Source: Sphaerisporangium sp. TRM90804
Lineage (GTDB): Bacteria > Actinomycetota > Actinomycetes > Streptosporangiales > Streptosporangiaceae
DNA length: 64,000 nucleotides
NCBI RefSeq assembly: GCF_029846175.1
Contig: NZ_JARWAC010000001.1
Location: 248,001 to 312,000 of the forward strand
Direction: 5' to 3'
This document shows, piece by piece, positions 56,474 through 64,000 of this stretch. Position 1 is the first letter of the stretch; each line of letters opens with the position of its first letter. The notes below the pieces were generated by a model. That model did not search any database, was not told where the DNA came from, and was given only the letters and a program-made list of their open reading frames with translations. The position numbers and the translations under genes are program-made.

Positions 56474-58418
56474 CGGCCTGATACCTCTCCTGCGCGTACC
56501 TCATCGGGGGGTCGGAGATCCGCCGCTCGGGGTCGTCCCAGAGCAGGACCAGGCCCTGAGCGTAGTGCGCGGGGGCCCGGGCCGACACCGCCTCGCCGCG
56601 CAGGATCCGCACGCGTTCGGGCCACGGCGTGGACGCCTCGCGCGCCGCGGGCCCGGTGAGTTCGGCGTGGAAGTCGTGCGCGGCGCAGACGTCCCGCCCG
56701 GTGTCCGCCCGCGCCCCGGCGACGGGCCGGGCGCGGGGTTCGAGGGCGTCAGGCGCCCCCGTGCCGGACGCGCACCGGGGGTGGTCGCCCCGTGGGCAGT
56801 CGAGGGTGTCGGTGCGCCGCCAGATGATCACCGGGATGCCGGCCGCGAGGGCGACCTCCAGGGCCGCGCCGGAGGAGGTGTGCCGCGGGGATCCGGCGAG
56901 CACCAGGGCCGCGAGGGTGGGGTCGGACTCGATCCAGCCCTCCAGCACCTCGTGGTCCAGGCGGTCGCCGTTGCAGACGAGCGCGGGCGCGCCGGCCGAG
57001 TCGCGCAGGAAGTGGTTCCACCGCCGCTTCCAGTCGGGGTGCAGCTCCTCGTCCTCCAGGCGCTCCAGGTCGCGCAGGACGACGGGGTGTTTGCGCCCGA
57101 GGCTGGACCACGCGCGGCGCGGCCACAGCTTCCAGGAGTCGAAGTCCTCCTCCATGAGGTCGCGCGGGACGATCAGCTCGACCATGGTGGTCTCGCCGGA
57201 GCGGCCCAGGATCGCGAGCTGCTCGGGTAATCGCTCCCTGACCAGGGCGAGCGCCTCCGGCAGCGGCCCGGCCGGCGACTCCGGGCCCGCGGGAGTGATG
57301 GCCGCCGGCCCCTCGTACCGCCACATGCCGACGTGGTAGCGGGTGTGGTCGCGCCGCGACGGCCGCAGCCGGACCATCACCGAGGACGGCGGGCCGGGCC
57401 GCCGCGGGGTCAGCGGCGTGTGCAGGCGGTCGCCGAGGCCGAGCATGCCGGCGATGAGGTGCACCCGTTCGGACAGGCGCGCGCCCGCCGCGCCGTGCGT
57501 GGCGCCCGCGAGCGTGGCCGCGTAGCGCAGCCCCCGGGGGACGTCGTCGACGGTGCGGGCCATGGCCTCCAGTTCGCTGACCACGTCGCGATGTTCGTGC
57601 ATGGGCGTCTCGGGCAGCGGCACAAGCGGGCCGGCGACGGCCGCGAACGCCGCCTTCGGGTTGCCCGCGCCCGGCAGCCCGGACATGAGCGCGAACATCG
57701 CGCGCTCCTCCGACCTGGGGATGGCTCCCCGGCGCGCCGGGGAGGCGGCGGCCAGCTCGTCGGCGGCCGACGCCCAGCCGTGGTCGCGTCCGTGGAAGGC
57801 GTCGTGGGCCCGGATGAGACGGCTGTAGGCCGCGGGGGCCAAGCGGCGCAGGGCTCCGACGGGCACGGCCAGCCCGCCCATGTCGGTGTCCTCCATGCGG
57901 GTGGCCTTGACCATCGCGCACACGCCGCCGGATCGGGTGTTGAGCACGGGGCCGCCGGACATGCCCGGGGGCACCTCGTCCCTCTTCAGGCGGAGCATCA
58001 GGCCGCCGTCCAGATCCTGGTCGCTGCTGTAGGCGAAGTCGGCGGTCAGCCGCTCGGGGACGGCGCGGTACTTGTCGGAGTAGCCGGCGGCCTTGAGCAG
58101 CGTGCCGCCGTCGGGGATGCGGTCGTCCAGCCAGACGCACGGATGGGCGTCGGGCGGGCGTGCCAGCGTGATGATCGCCAGGTCGGGGTAGGGCCAGATC
58201 TCCCCGCCCTCGGGTGCCGGGGAGGCGTCGGCGATCGTGCCCTCGAACTCGCCGCCCTCCCAGAAGACCTTCACCGGGTCGCCGGGCCGGCCGGCGACGT
58301 GGGCGCAGGACACGACGTGCCCGGGTGCTGCGAAGAACCCGCTGCCGAACGTGGAGCCGCGCACCTGCACCAGGCAGCTCTTCATCAGCCGGCCTAAGTG
58401 GTCCGCCGTTGTCATCAT
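56466..58418 (-). CDS. Trypsin-like protease fused to VMAP-C-type domain
   Basis: 650-residue protein. The N-terminal trypsin-fold domain has a full triad: His40 in VVSCAHVAG, Asp79 in YPDLAIIT and Ser154 in PPGMSGGPV. There is no signal peptide, so it is cytoplasmic. The helical middle (~200-330) is followed by a ~300-residue C-terminal part (VMVRLRPSRRDHTRYHVGMW, ELIVPRDLMEEDFDSWKLWP, LGRKHPVVLRDLERL, AGIPVIIWRRTD) resembling the vWA-MoxR-associated protein C-terminal domain. In predicted conflict systems such a protease is the effector. ATG 58418, 31 bases after the Trypco1-like gene. Assignment of VMAP-C is from memory of the family pattern. Confidence 0.85.
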
Positions 58419-58449
58419 GTGGTCGACTAGCGCCTCCCCGTGGACCGCC

Positions 58450-58815
58450 TCACCCTGTGGAGGACCGCGCCGCCGGGCGCGGGCCGCCGGAACCGCCGGC
58501 CTCCGCCTGGGGCGGACTCGACCAGCTCATGCAGACCTTCAGCGTGGCCGTGCCGCTCGCCCCCGCGAGCGCCGCCACCAGACCGTCCTTGCCGACCGCG
58601 ACCTCGATGCCGAACTCGACGCTGACCTGCTCGGGCCCGGCGCCGGCCACCGCCTCGCGGACGTTGGCCGCGACGGCCCGCAGGGTGGTGTCGAAGCCCT
58701 TCACCGTGCGCACCGCGCCGTCGAACAGACCCGAGTCGCGCGGCCCCGGCTGCACGCTGACCCGTGCCCAGATGGTCTGCCCGTCGGGCAGGGCCACCTC
58801 AACCAGTTGCTGCAT
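58450..58815 (-). CDS. CU044_2847-like / Trypco1 (trypsin-co-occurring) small protein
   Basis: 121-residue protein. Its core (QLVEVALPDGQTIWARVSVQ, VKGFDTTLRAVAANVREAV, EQVSVEFGIEVAVGKDGLVA) follows the trypsin-co-occurring domain 1 pattern: two beta strands, helices, then V-EFG-V strands. Such proteins are typically encoded next to trypsin-type conflict effectors and may regulate or deliver them. ATG 58815 (MQQLVEV). It is directly upstream of the protease gene on the same strand. The C-terminal ~25 residues are Gly/Ser/Pro-rich and unstructured. Confidence 0.82.
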   Translation of the reverse strand: MQQLVEVALPDGQTIWARVSVQPGPRDSGLFDGAVRTVKGFDTTLRAVAANVREAVAGAGPEQVSVEFGIEVAVGKDGLVAALAGASGTATLKVCMSWSSPPQAEAGGSGGPRPAARSSTG

Positions 58816-58971
58816 ACGTCGCACCCCGCCCGTCGTCGTCCATCGTGCAACCGATAGCCGCGTGCCGCCACGTGTAAGGGATTCTATGCCTTCACGGCAT
58901 CGCGGGCGCCCCGCCGGAATTCGCGCGGAAGGGCCCAGGCTACGAGAGACGGCCACGGTGTCTCCAGCGGT

Positions 58972-59433
58972 TTACGGCGGCGTCCCCGGGGCCCGGCGCA
59001 CCTCGTCCAGGCGGCCGGCGGCCTCGGGGTGGCCGGCCTCGGCCGCGCGGGCGAGCCAGACGGCGGCCGATCGGCGGTCGCCGCGGTCGGCGTGGACGGT
59101 GCCGAGGCGGAAGGCGGCGCACCTGTGGCCGGCGCCGCCGGCCAGCTCGTAGAAGAAGAGCGCGGCGCCGATCTCGCCGTCGCCCTCGTAGGCGACGCCG
59201 TACCCGTAGGCGAGCTTGGCCGCCTCCGCCCGGGGGGAGGCGAGGCCGCGGAGCCGCACCGCGTCCTCCTGTCCGGCGTCCGCGGCCCGGCGCAGCCGGT
59301 CGCGGGCCTCCGGCAGCCGGTCGTCGAGCAGCGTGACGAGCCACGACTGCAGGCAGGCGCCGATGTCGCCGGCGTCGGCGCGCCGGGCCAGGCGGGCGGC
59401 GAGGCCCGCCTCGGCGGGGGTGTGTACGGTCAT
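58972..59433 (-). CDS. Sel1/TPR-like repeat protein
   Basis: 153-residue soluble protein of helical Sel1-like repeats (LRRAADAGQEDAVRLRGLAS, AAKLAYGYGVAYEGDGEIGA, AFRLGTVHADRGDRRSAAVW, LARAAEAGHPEAAGRLDEVR), used for protein-protein contact. ATG 59433 after GGGGGAGG, possibly too close to the start. It is the most upstream gene in the minus-strand run leading to the Trypco1-like, protease-VMAP, MoxR and NTPase genes, with 156 bases before the next. It may be an accessory of that system or just a neighbour. Confidence 0.75.
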   Translation of the reverse strand: MTVHTPAEAGLAARLARRADAGDIGACLQSWLVTLLDDRLPEARDRLRRAADAGQEDAVRLRGLASPRAEAAKLAYGYGVAYEGDGEIGAALFFYELAGGAGHRCAAFRLGTVHADRGDRRSAAVWLARAAEAGHPEAAGRLDEVRRAPGTPP

Positions 59434-59565
59434 GGCCTCCCCCGGAGACGGTGGCGACGATCATGGGCGGGTCGGCACCATGCTCGCACCGATCCGGACG
59501 TCACACAGCAGGATCCCGCATTCCGCACTCTTCGGACAGGTCCTCGGCGCGGGGCGGGAGGGCGC

Positions 59566-60579
59566 TCAGAGGGAGCCGGTCAGGTAGCGCTCCGCCAGGT
59601 CGCAGCTCCCCCGCGTGTAGCCCGCGCCGAGCTCGCGGGCGGTGTCGACCGCGGAGTGGGAGCCGATCCAGGCGACCAGCAGGAGGCGGCGGAACATGAT
59701 GAAGGTCCAGATCTCACGCTCGTCCTCGGCGGGCAGGCCGAGCTCGGTCCGGTAGCCGCGCACCCACGAGTCGACCATCTCCGGGACGCGCGGATGGTGC
59801 TCGATGAAGCTCACGGCGGCGGCCAGGTCGTAGAGGTACCAGCTCAGGCCGCAGTCGTCGAAGTCGATGACGGTGACGGCGGCGCCGCCCGCCGGGGCGG
59901 GGTCGACGAGCAGGTTGGCCAGGCGCAGGTCGGCGTGGATGAGCCCGTAGCGGTCGGGGCCCGTGCCGAAGCGGGCCAGGCGGTCGCGCAGGGCCGACTC
60001 CAGGCGCGAGAGCACCGCGCGCGCCTCGCCGTCCACGCCGGCGCCGTCCTGCCACCTGCCCCAGCGCGGCCGGGGCCCGAAGGCGGCGTCCACGTCCCAG
60101 TGGAAGCGGGTGAACCCCGGCGGCCGTGCCCATCCGCGGGCGTGGCGGTGCATGCGCGCGGTGAGCGCGCCGAGCGGTTCGAAGTCCTGGACCAGGCTGT
60201 CCTCGGCGGGCTCGGCGCCGGGGACGAACGCGAACATCACGCAGGTGCGCGGGGCCGCCCCGGGGTCGTCGACGGCGACCAGCCGCGAGCCGTCGAGGGC
60301 CGGCAGCACCGCCGGCGTCGGCACGCCCGCCTCCTCGCGCAGCGCGGTCAGCCAGTCGAGCTCGGAGGCGATCGCCTCGGGTGCGTGGTAGCCGAGCCGG
60401 TGGACCCGCAGCACCGTGCGGGCGTCGCCGTCGGTGGCGAGGAAGGTGGCGTTCTCCGACACGTTGATCAGCTTGACCTCGGCGTCCGGCGACAGGCCGT
60501 ACCGCCGCAGCGCCCGGCGGGCCACCCCCTCGACCCGGGCGATGACGTCGCCCCCGCCCGACAGGTCGTGGACCTCCAT
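59566..60579 (-). CDS. APH-family phosphotransferase (homoserine-kinase-II/aminoglycoside-kinase-like)
   Basis: 337-residue protein-kinase-fold enzyme. Catalytic loop YGLIHADLRLANLLVD (Asp and Asn in place) and the metal site TVIDFDDCGLSWYLYDLA are clear; the N-lobe has FLATDGDARTVLRVHR. Members phosphorylate aminoglycosides, choline, homoserine or other small alcohols, so substrate and resistance cannot be claimed. ATG 60579 with a GAGGAG site. It lies 132 bases upstream of the Sel1-like gene, same strand. Confidence 0.88.
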   Translation of the reverse strand: MEVHDLSGGGDVIARVEGVARRALRRYGLSPDAEVKLINVSENATFLATDGDARTVLRVHRLGYHAPEAIASELDWLTALREEAGVPTPAVLPALDGSRLVAVDDPGAAPRTCVMFAFVPGAEPAEDSLVQDFEPLGALTARMHRHARGWARPPGFTRFHWDVDAAFGPRPRWGRWQDGAGVDGEARAVLSRLESALRDRLARFGTGPDRYGLIHADLRLANLLVDPAPAGGAAVTVIDFDDCGLSWYLYDLAAAVSFIEHHPRVPEMVDSWVRGYRTELGLPAEDEREIWTFIMFRRLLLVAWIGSHSAVDTARELGAGYTRGSCDLAERYLTGSL

Positions 60580-60657
60580 GCGCTCTCCTCGTGATCACGG
60601 CCGCAACGGCGAAACGTCCGGATGATAACGAGCGGCGGCCCCGACCGCGAAGACGGA

Positions 60658-60696
60658 GGCCGGGCGCCCGCACCGGTGCGGTGCGGGCGCCCGGCC
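60658..60696. terminator. Perfect 16-bp stem terminator after the chitinase gene
   Basis: GGCCGGGCGCCCGCAC (60658-60673) pairs with GTGCGGGCGCCCGGCC (60681-60696) across a 7-base loop. It starts 17 bases after the chitinase stop codon on the minus strand. This is the strongest hairpin seen in the window. Confidence 0.85.
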
Positions 60697-60712
60697 GTGG
60701 GGCTGGTACGGG

Positions 60713-62083
60713 TCAGAAACCGGCGGTGATGCGGGTGAAGTCCCAGTTGCTCTGCGGGACGCCGCTGCAGGTCTCCGTCAGGCCGCCCGAGCAGGGGCGG
60801 TCGCGGTTGACCGACCAGAACGCGAAGCGGGTGAGGCCCCTGGCCTTGGCCCAGTCGCGGATCTGCGTCCAGGCCGCGGTCGTGGTCGTCTCCCGCTGGT
60901 CGGACAGGCCGTTCATGCCGGAGATGCCCATGCGCGCGTACGCCTGGGCGTCGGACCAGCCCCACGCGCTCTTCAGGGCGTTCTTCAGCCCTTCGGAGGC
61001 GCTGACGGTGTTCTGGTAGATGTTGCTGCCGCCGAAGTTGAACGGCATGATCGTGTAGTTGTCGATCGGGACGTTCAGGGCCCTCGACTGGTTGATCAGC
61101 CGGATGCCGTGGGAGTCGGGGCCGTTGATCCCGGTGCCGAAGGTGACCGCGATCTTGACGTTCGGGTTGTTCTGCTTGACGATCTTCAACCCGTTGAGGA
61201 TGCGGTCCTGAACGGTGTAGTTGGAGAACTCGTCGGTGTTCTCGATGTCGAAGTCGACCACGGCGGGCCCGACGGCGTTGATGACCTCCTGGACCGCCCC
61301 GGCGAAGGCCGCCGGCGTGGAGCAGTTCGGGCCGAGCTTGTTGCCCGACCAGCCGCCGAAGGACACCTGGACGCTGCCGCCCGCGCCCTTGATGGCCGAG
61401 ATCGTCTGGGCGTCGGTGCCGCCGGTCAGCGGCCTGCTGCCGTCCCACCTGGGGACGCAGCCGCCGCCGGACAGGATGAACGCCATGGTGAACGACCGGA
61501 CGCCGGTCGCGCTCATCACCGAGGTGGCGCTGGGCGGGCTGCCCCAGCCCATGTAGAGGTACGGCGCGCCCGGCATCTTGCCGGCCGGGGGCGGCGGGGT
61601 GGTGCCGCCCGGCAGCGTCCACCGCTGGTTGGCGGAGGCGCTGCAGTCCCAGATCTGCAGGGGCGTGCCGTCGGCCGAGCTGGGACCGGTCGCGTCCAGG
61701 CACTTGCCCAGGGCGCGCAGGGTGCCGTCGGAGGAGGCCGTCCACGACTGCGCCGCCGAGCCGTTGCAGTCGTAGATCTGCACCTTGGTGCCGTTCGCGG
61801 TGCTCGCGGCGTTGACGTCCAGGCACTTGCCGAGGGCGCGGATGGTGCCGTCGGTGCCGGTCGTCCACGACTGGGCGTTGGTGCCGTTGCAGGTGTAGAG
61901 CTGAACCTGGGTGCCGTTGGCGCTGCTGGCGGCGGCGACGTCGACGCACTTGCCGCCGTAGCCGGTGATCTGGCCGGTCGCGGCGTGGGCGGGCGTCAGG
62001 CCCGTCGCGATGAGGGGAAGGGACGCCACGAGGGCGCCCGCGAGCAGCCGCAGTCGGAGACGGCCGGAGCGTTCCGGATTCAT
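60713..62083 (-). CDS. Secreted GH18 chitinase with N-terminal ricin-type CBM13
   Basis: 456-residue extracellular enzyme. Signal peptide ~1-35 (ending TPAHA), ricin-type lectin ~36-157 (three repeats with QSW/QRW, each with CVDV/CLDV Cys), Pro linker, then a GH18 TIM barrel ~172-456. The catalytic DxDxE reads VVDFDIE (Asp277, Asp279, Glu281), and SFGGWSGN precedes it in the SxGG position. Its lectin differs from the xylan-operon modules (more Cys). ATG 62083; an ATG at 62119 would add 12 residues. No DasR-type site is evident upstream. Its own transcript ends at the 16-bp stem. Confidence 0.92.
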   Translation of the reverse strand: MNPERSGRLRLRLLAGALVASLPLIATGLTPAHAATGQITGYGGKCVDVAAASSANGTQVQLYTCNGTNAQSWTTGTDGTIRALGKCLDVNAASTANGTKVQIYDCNGSAAQSWTASSDGTLRALGKCLDATGPSSADGTPLQIWDCSASANQRWTLPGGTTPPPPAGKMPGAPYLYMGWGSPPSATSVMSATGVRSFTMAFILSGGGCVPRWDGSRPLTGGTDAQTISAIKGAGGSVQVSFGGWSGNKLGPNCSTPAAFAGAVQEVINAVGPAVVDFDIENTDEFSNYTVQDRILNGLKIVKQNNPNVKIAVTFGTGINGPDSHGIRLINQSRALNVPIDNYTIMPFNFGGSNIYQNTVSASEGLKNALKSAWGWSDAQAYARMGISGMNGLSDQRETTTTAAWTQIRDWAKARGLTRFAFWSVNRDRPCSGGLTETCSGVPQSNWDFTRITAGF

Positions 62084-62518
62084 GGGGGGTGTCGCTTTCT
62101 TGGAGGGCCGAGCCTGCACGAGGCGTTGCGGTGGAAACCATCCCGGGCGCGCCTTAGGAACAGCCGGTCACACAGGGTGCCGGCCGCCATCTGACAAGAA
62201 GGTTTCCTAACTAATTGGTGCCCCTGATTTAACGCTCGACGGCCACAGGGCGTCAAGAGAGCGGTTTCGGCAATCGCGGACGGCCGGCTCAGACGGTGCG
62301 TTCCGGGGACGTGCCGCCACGGGGGACGGGGCCGGACTCCCGGTCTCGTGCCGTATCTGTCCGTTCTATCCCCGATAGGGGGTTCCGCGCTTTCCGAGAT
62401 CCCGCCCCCGCCCGCGTGCCTCCCGGGCTGCGGTGATCTTCCCGGGCCCGCCGCCGTTGGCTAGCGTGGTGCGGTAGGCACCGGTGGCCCGCCGTCACCG
62501 CCCTTTACCGGAGGTGGC
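62084..62518. other. Intergenic region upstream of the chitinase and GerW-like genes
   Basis: 435 bases between divergent genes. A lower-GC patch at ~62190-62235 (TTTCCTAACTAATTGG) probably holds the chitinase promoter or operator, with GTTAGGAAACC on the minus strand. No perfect palindrome found. Nothing coding recognised. Confidence 0.45.
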
Positions 62519-62857
62519 ATGGACCTGCGCCAGTTCTTCGAATACCTGCCCACGGCCCAACGCGTGTACGGCGAGCCGTACGAAAAGGACGGCGTCACGG
62601 TCATCCCCGCGGTGGCGATGCGCATCGCGGGCGGATTCGGCCACAACGACTCCAAGGGCCAGGGGCCGATCCACGGAGGCGGCGGTGGCGGGCTGGCCTT
62701 CGTGCGCCCCGTCGGCTCGTACGTCATCGGCAAGGACGGGGTGTCCTGGGAGCCCGTCGTGGACGTCAACCGCATCGTCTTCGGCGGCCAGATCCTCGCC
62801 GGGCTGGCACTGATGGTGTACGCCCTGCGCACCGGCGAGCGCAAGAGGCGCCGCTAG
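62519..62857 (+). CDS. GerW/YtfJ-family sporulation-type protein
   Basis: 112-residue protein. RVYGEPYEKDGVTVIPAVAM and the Gly-rich HGGGGGGLAFVRPVGSYVI are the YtfJ/GerW family pattern, and the C-terminal GGQILAGLALMVYALRTGER can form one membrane-near helix. In Bacillus the relative is a spore inner-membrane-associated protein; in actinomycetes function is unknown. ATG 62519 after GGAGG. Followed by a hairpin and the CorA gene. Confidence 0.88.
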   Translation: MDLRQFFEYLPTAQRVYGEPYEKDGVTVIPAVAMRIAGGFGHNDSKGQGPIHGGGGGGLAFVRPVGSYVIGKDGVSWEPVVDVNRIVFGGQILAGLALMVYALRTGERKRRR

Positions 62858-62870
62858 CACGCCTCCCCCG

Positions 62871-62891
62871 GCCCCGCCATCGCGGCGGGGC
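62871..62891. terminator. Hairpin GCCCCGCC/GGCGGGGC
   Basis: 8-bp perfect stem with a 5-base loop (ATCGC), 13 bases after the GerW-like stop codon and before the CorA gene. Likely terminator. Confidence 0.6.
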
Positions 62892-62946
62892 TGCGCGGCG
62901 ACCGTGCGTCGCGGGCCCGGGAGGGGCGAAGCTAGTCTTGACCGTC

Positions 62947-63915
62947 ATGGTCCGTACCCGCCTCTACCGCGACGGCGTCCTCGCGGCCGAGGGCTTTCCG
63001 ATCGCCGAGGTCTCCGATCACCTGCACGACCCCTCGGCCACCGTCTGGTTCGACCTGTGCGCACCGCCGCCCGAGAAGCTCGCCCTCATCAGCGAGGAGC
63101 TCGGGCTGCACCCGCTGGCCGTCGAGGACGTCCTGCACCCGCACCAGAGGCCCAAGCTCGACGTCTACGAGAGCCACCTGTTCCTCACGGTGTACAACGT
63201 CGTGCTGGACAACGGCGGGCTGAAGCTCTGCGAGATCTCGGTGTTCGTGACCAGGAACGCGCTGGTGACGGTGCGGTCGGACGACACCTGCGACATCGAC
63301 GCCATCACCGCGCGCTGGGACGGCAGCCCCGGCATGGCCAAGCACGGGGTGTCGTTCCTGCTTCACTCCCTGCTCGACTACGTCGTCGACGGCCACTTCG
63401 AGGTCGCCCAGACGCTGGACGACCGGGTCGAGGGCCTGGAGGACGACCTGTTCGGCGAGCAGCCGACCGACGGCCGGGCGCTGCAGCGCCAGATGTTCGA
63501 CCTCCGGCGGACGGCGGTGCGGTTCCGCCGGGTCGTGGTGCCGATGCGCGAGGTGGTGAGCAGCCTCATGCGCCGCGACCTGCAGATCGTCCGGTCGGAC
63601 ATGACGCCGTACTACCAGGACGTCTACGACCACGTGCTGCGGGTGTCGGAGTGGACCGACTCCCTGCGCGACCTGATCGGCAACGTCTACGAGACGCACC
63701 TGAACCTTCAGGGTTACCGGATGAACGACATCATGAAGCGGGTGACGAGCTGGGCGGCGATCATCGCCGTCCCCACCGCGATCACCGGCTTCTACGGGCA
63801 GAACATCCCCTACCCGGGTTTCGCGCAGGCGTCCGGCTTCTGGGTCTCGACCCTCACGATCGTCGCGGCCTCGCTCGTGCTCTACGTCGTCTTCCGCAAG
63901 AACGACTGGATCTGA
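62947..63915 (+). CDS. CorA-family Mg/Co transporter with GQN in place of GMN
   Basis: 322-residue inner-membrane protein. N-terminal soluble domain (HPLAVEDVLHPHQRPKLDVY, LFLTVYNVVL), long helix (~170-270) and two membrane segments at the end. The family signature YGMN after the first membrane segment is YGQN here (TGFYGQNIPYPGF; Gly284-Gln285-Asn286). Other CorA marks (NVYETHLNLQGYRMNDIMK) are normal. ATG 62947 used; TTG 62938 also possible. Divalent-cation transport is likely, with the pore-mouth motif altered. It could be a variant transporter of unknown ion preference. Confidence 0.9.
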   Translation: MVRTRLYRDGVLAAEGFPIAEVSDHLHDPSATVWFDLCAPPPEKLALISEELGLHPLAVEDVLHPHQRPKLDVYESHLFLTVYNVVLDNGGLKLCEISVFVTRNALVTVRSDDTCDIDAITARWDGSPGMAKHGVSFLLHSLLDYVVDGHFEVAQTLDDRVEGLEDDLFGEQPTDGRALQRQMFDLRRTAVRFRRVVVPMREVVSSLMRRDLQIVRSDMTPYYQDVYDHVLRVSEWTDSLRDLIGNVYETHLNLQGYRMNDIMKRVTSWAAIIAVPTAITGFYGQNIPYPGFAQASGFWVSTLTIVAASLVLYVVFRKNDWI

Positions 63916-63932
63916 CGGCGACCGCGGTCGGC

Positions 63933-64000
63933 TCAGCGCCGGCCGCCGCGCCCGTCCTGGATGGCGAACCACTCGGCGTCCGACACCGGCGGGGTGCCGA
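63933..64000 (-). CDS. C-terminal end of an unidentified gene (runs off the window)
   Basis: A minus-strand frame with strong G/C third positions ends at TGA 63935-63933: GTPPVSDAEWFAIQDGRGGR plus Arg. The composition marks it as coding, but 21 residues are too few to name. It converges on the CorA gene with 17 bases between. Confidence 0.6.
   Translation of the reverse strand, partial: GTPPVSDAEWFAIQDGRGGRR

Noticed and set aside
62190-62235. DasR (dre) or direct-repeat chitinase operator upstream of the GH18 gene
   Set aside because: No match to the dre palindrome or the 12-bp chitinase direct repeats; only an unassigned GTTAGGAAACC is visible.

Overview
The window is about 64 kb of very GC-rich DNA with dense genes, near-total G/C in third codon positions, many ATGA-type overlaps, SARP regulators, whiJ/abaA-like developmental genes and secreted ricin-lectin (CBM13) glycosidases. 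This points to a filamentous actinomycete, most likely Streptosporangiales-like or a Streptomyces relative; the genus is inference. I see no rRNA, tRNA, CRISPR array, transposase or prophage.

Region 1 (1-15.2 kb) is extracellular hydrolysis. It holds a secreted trypsin-like protease divergent from a large SARP regulator, a three-gene arabinoxylan operon on the minus strand (GH43, GH10 xylanase, GH62 arabinofuranosidase, each with a CBM13 module), a degraded low-GC stretch, a P-loop kinase-like gene, and a PL11 rhamnogalacturonan lyase. Two LacI-type operators and a GAAANTTTC palindrome lie upstream of the xylan operon, and a related palindrome lies upstream of the lyase.

Region 2 (14.8-25.2 kb) is mixed: a GNAT, a CDGSH iron-sulfur protein that overlaps antisense with a glycosyltransferase, a haem-oxygenase-like diiron enzyme, purC, an LCP cell-wall ligase, a second glycosyltransferase, and a class III aminotransferase cut off at a pure G/C junction that looks like an assembly join. 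A second SARP/NB-ARC regulator follows.

Region 3 (25.2-33.9 kb) is histidine utilisation: hutU, an AllC-like M20 amidohydrolase, hutF and hutI on the minus strand behind an RpiR regulator, with a divergent HutH-like lyase whose MIO tripeptide is changed from ASG to GTG.

Region 4 (33.9-42 kb) has a DUF72 protein, a whiJ/abaA-like set (XRE-DUF5753, DUF397, HATPase) followed by a DUF574 methyltransferase, a Bcr/CflA exporter, a CbiX-like protein and a glutamate-cysteine ligase-like protein.

Region 5 (42.2-47.9 kb) is a sugar-acid catabolic cluster: a TIM-barrel-like protein, an IlvD/Edd dehydratase, a FadR-type GntR regulator, an RraA-like aldolase and a DapA-family lyase. A shared TGRTATATCA operator sits in front of both transcripts.

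Region 6 (48.3-59.4 kb) has a TIGR03118 secreted protein and then the most striking locus: a tightly coupled minus-strand operon encoding a Trypco1-like protein, a trypsin-VMAP fusion, a MoxR AAA ATPase, and a 1330-residue vWA-like/P-loop NTPase/TPR protein, with DUF4239 and proline-rich membrane proteins downstream. This matches the architecture of predicted NTP-dependent conflict (vWA-MoxR-VMAP) systems. The window ends with an APH-family kinase, a GH18 chitinase, a GerW-like protein, a CorA transporter and the edge of one more gene.
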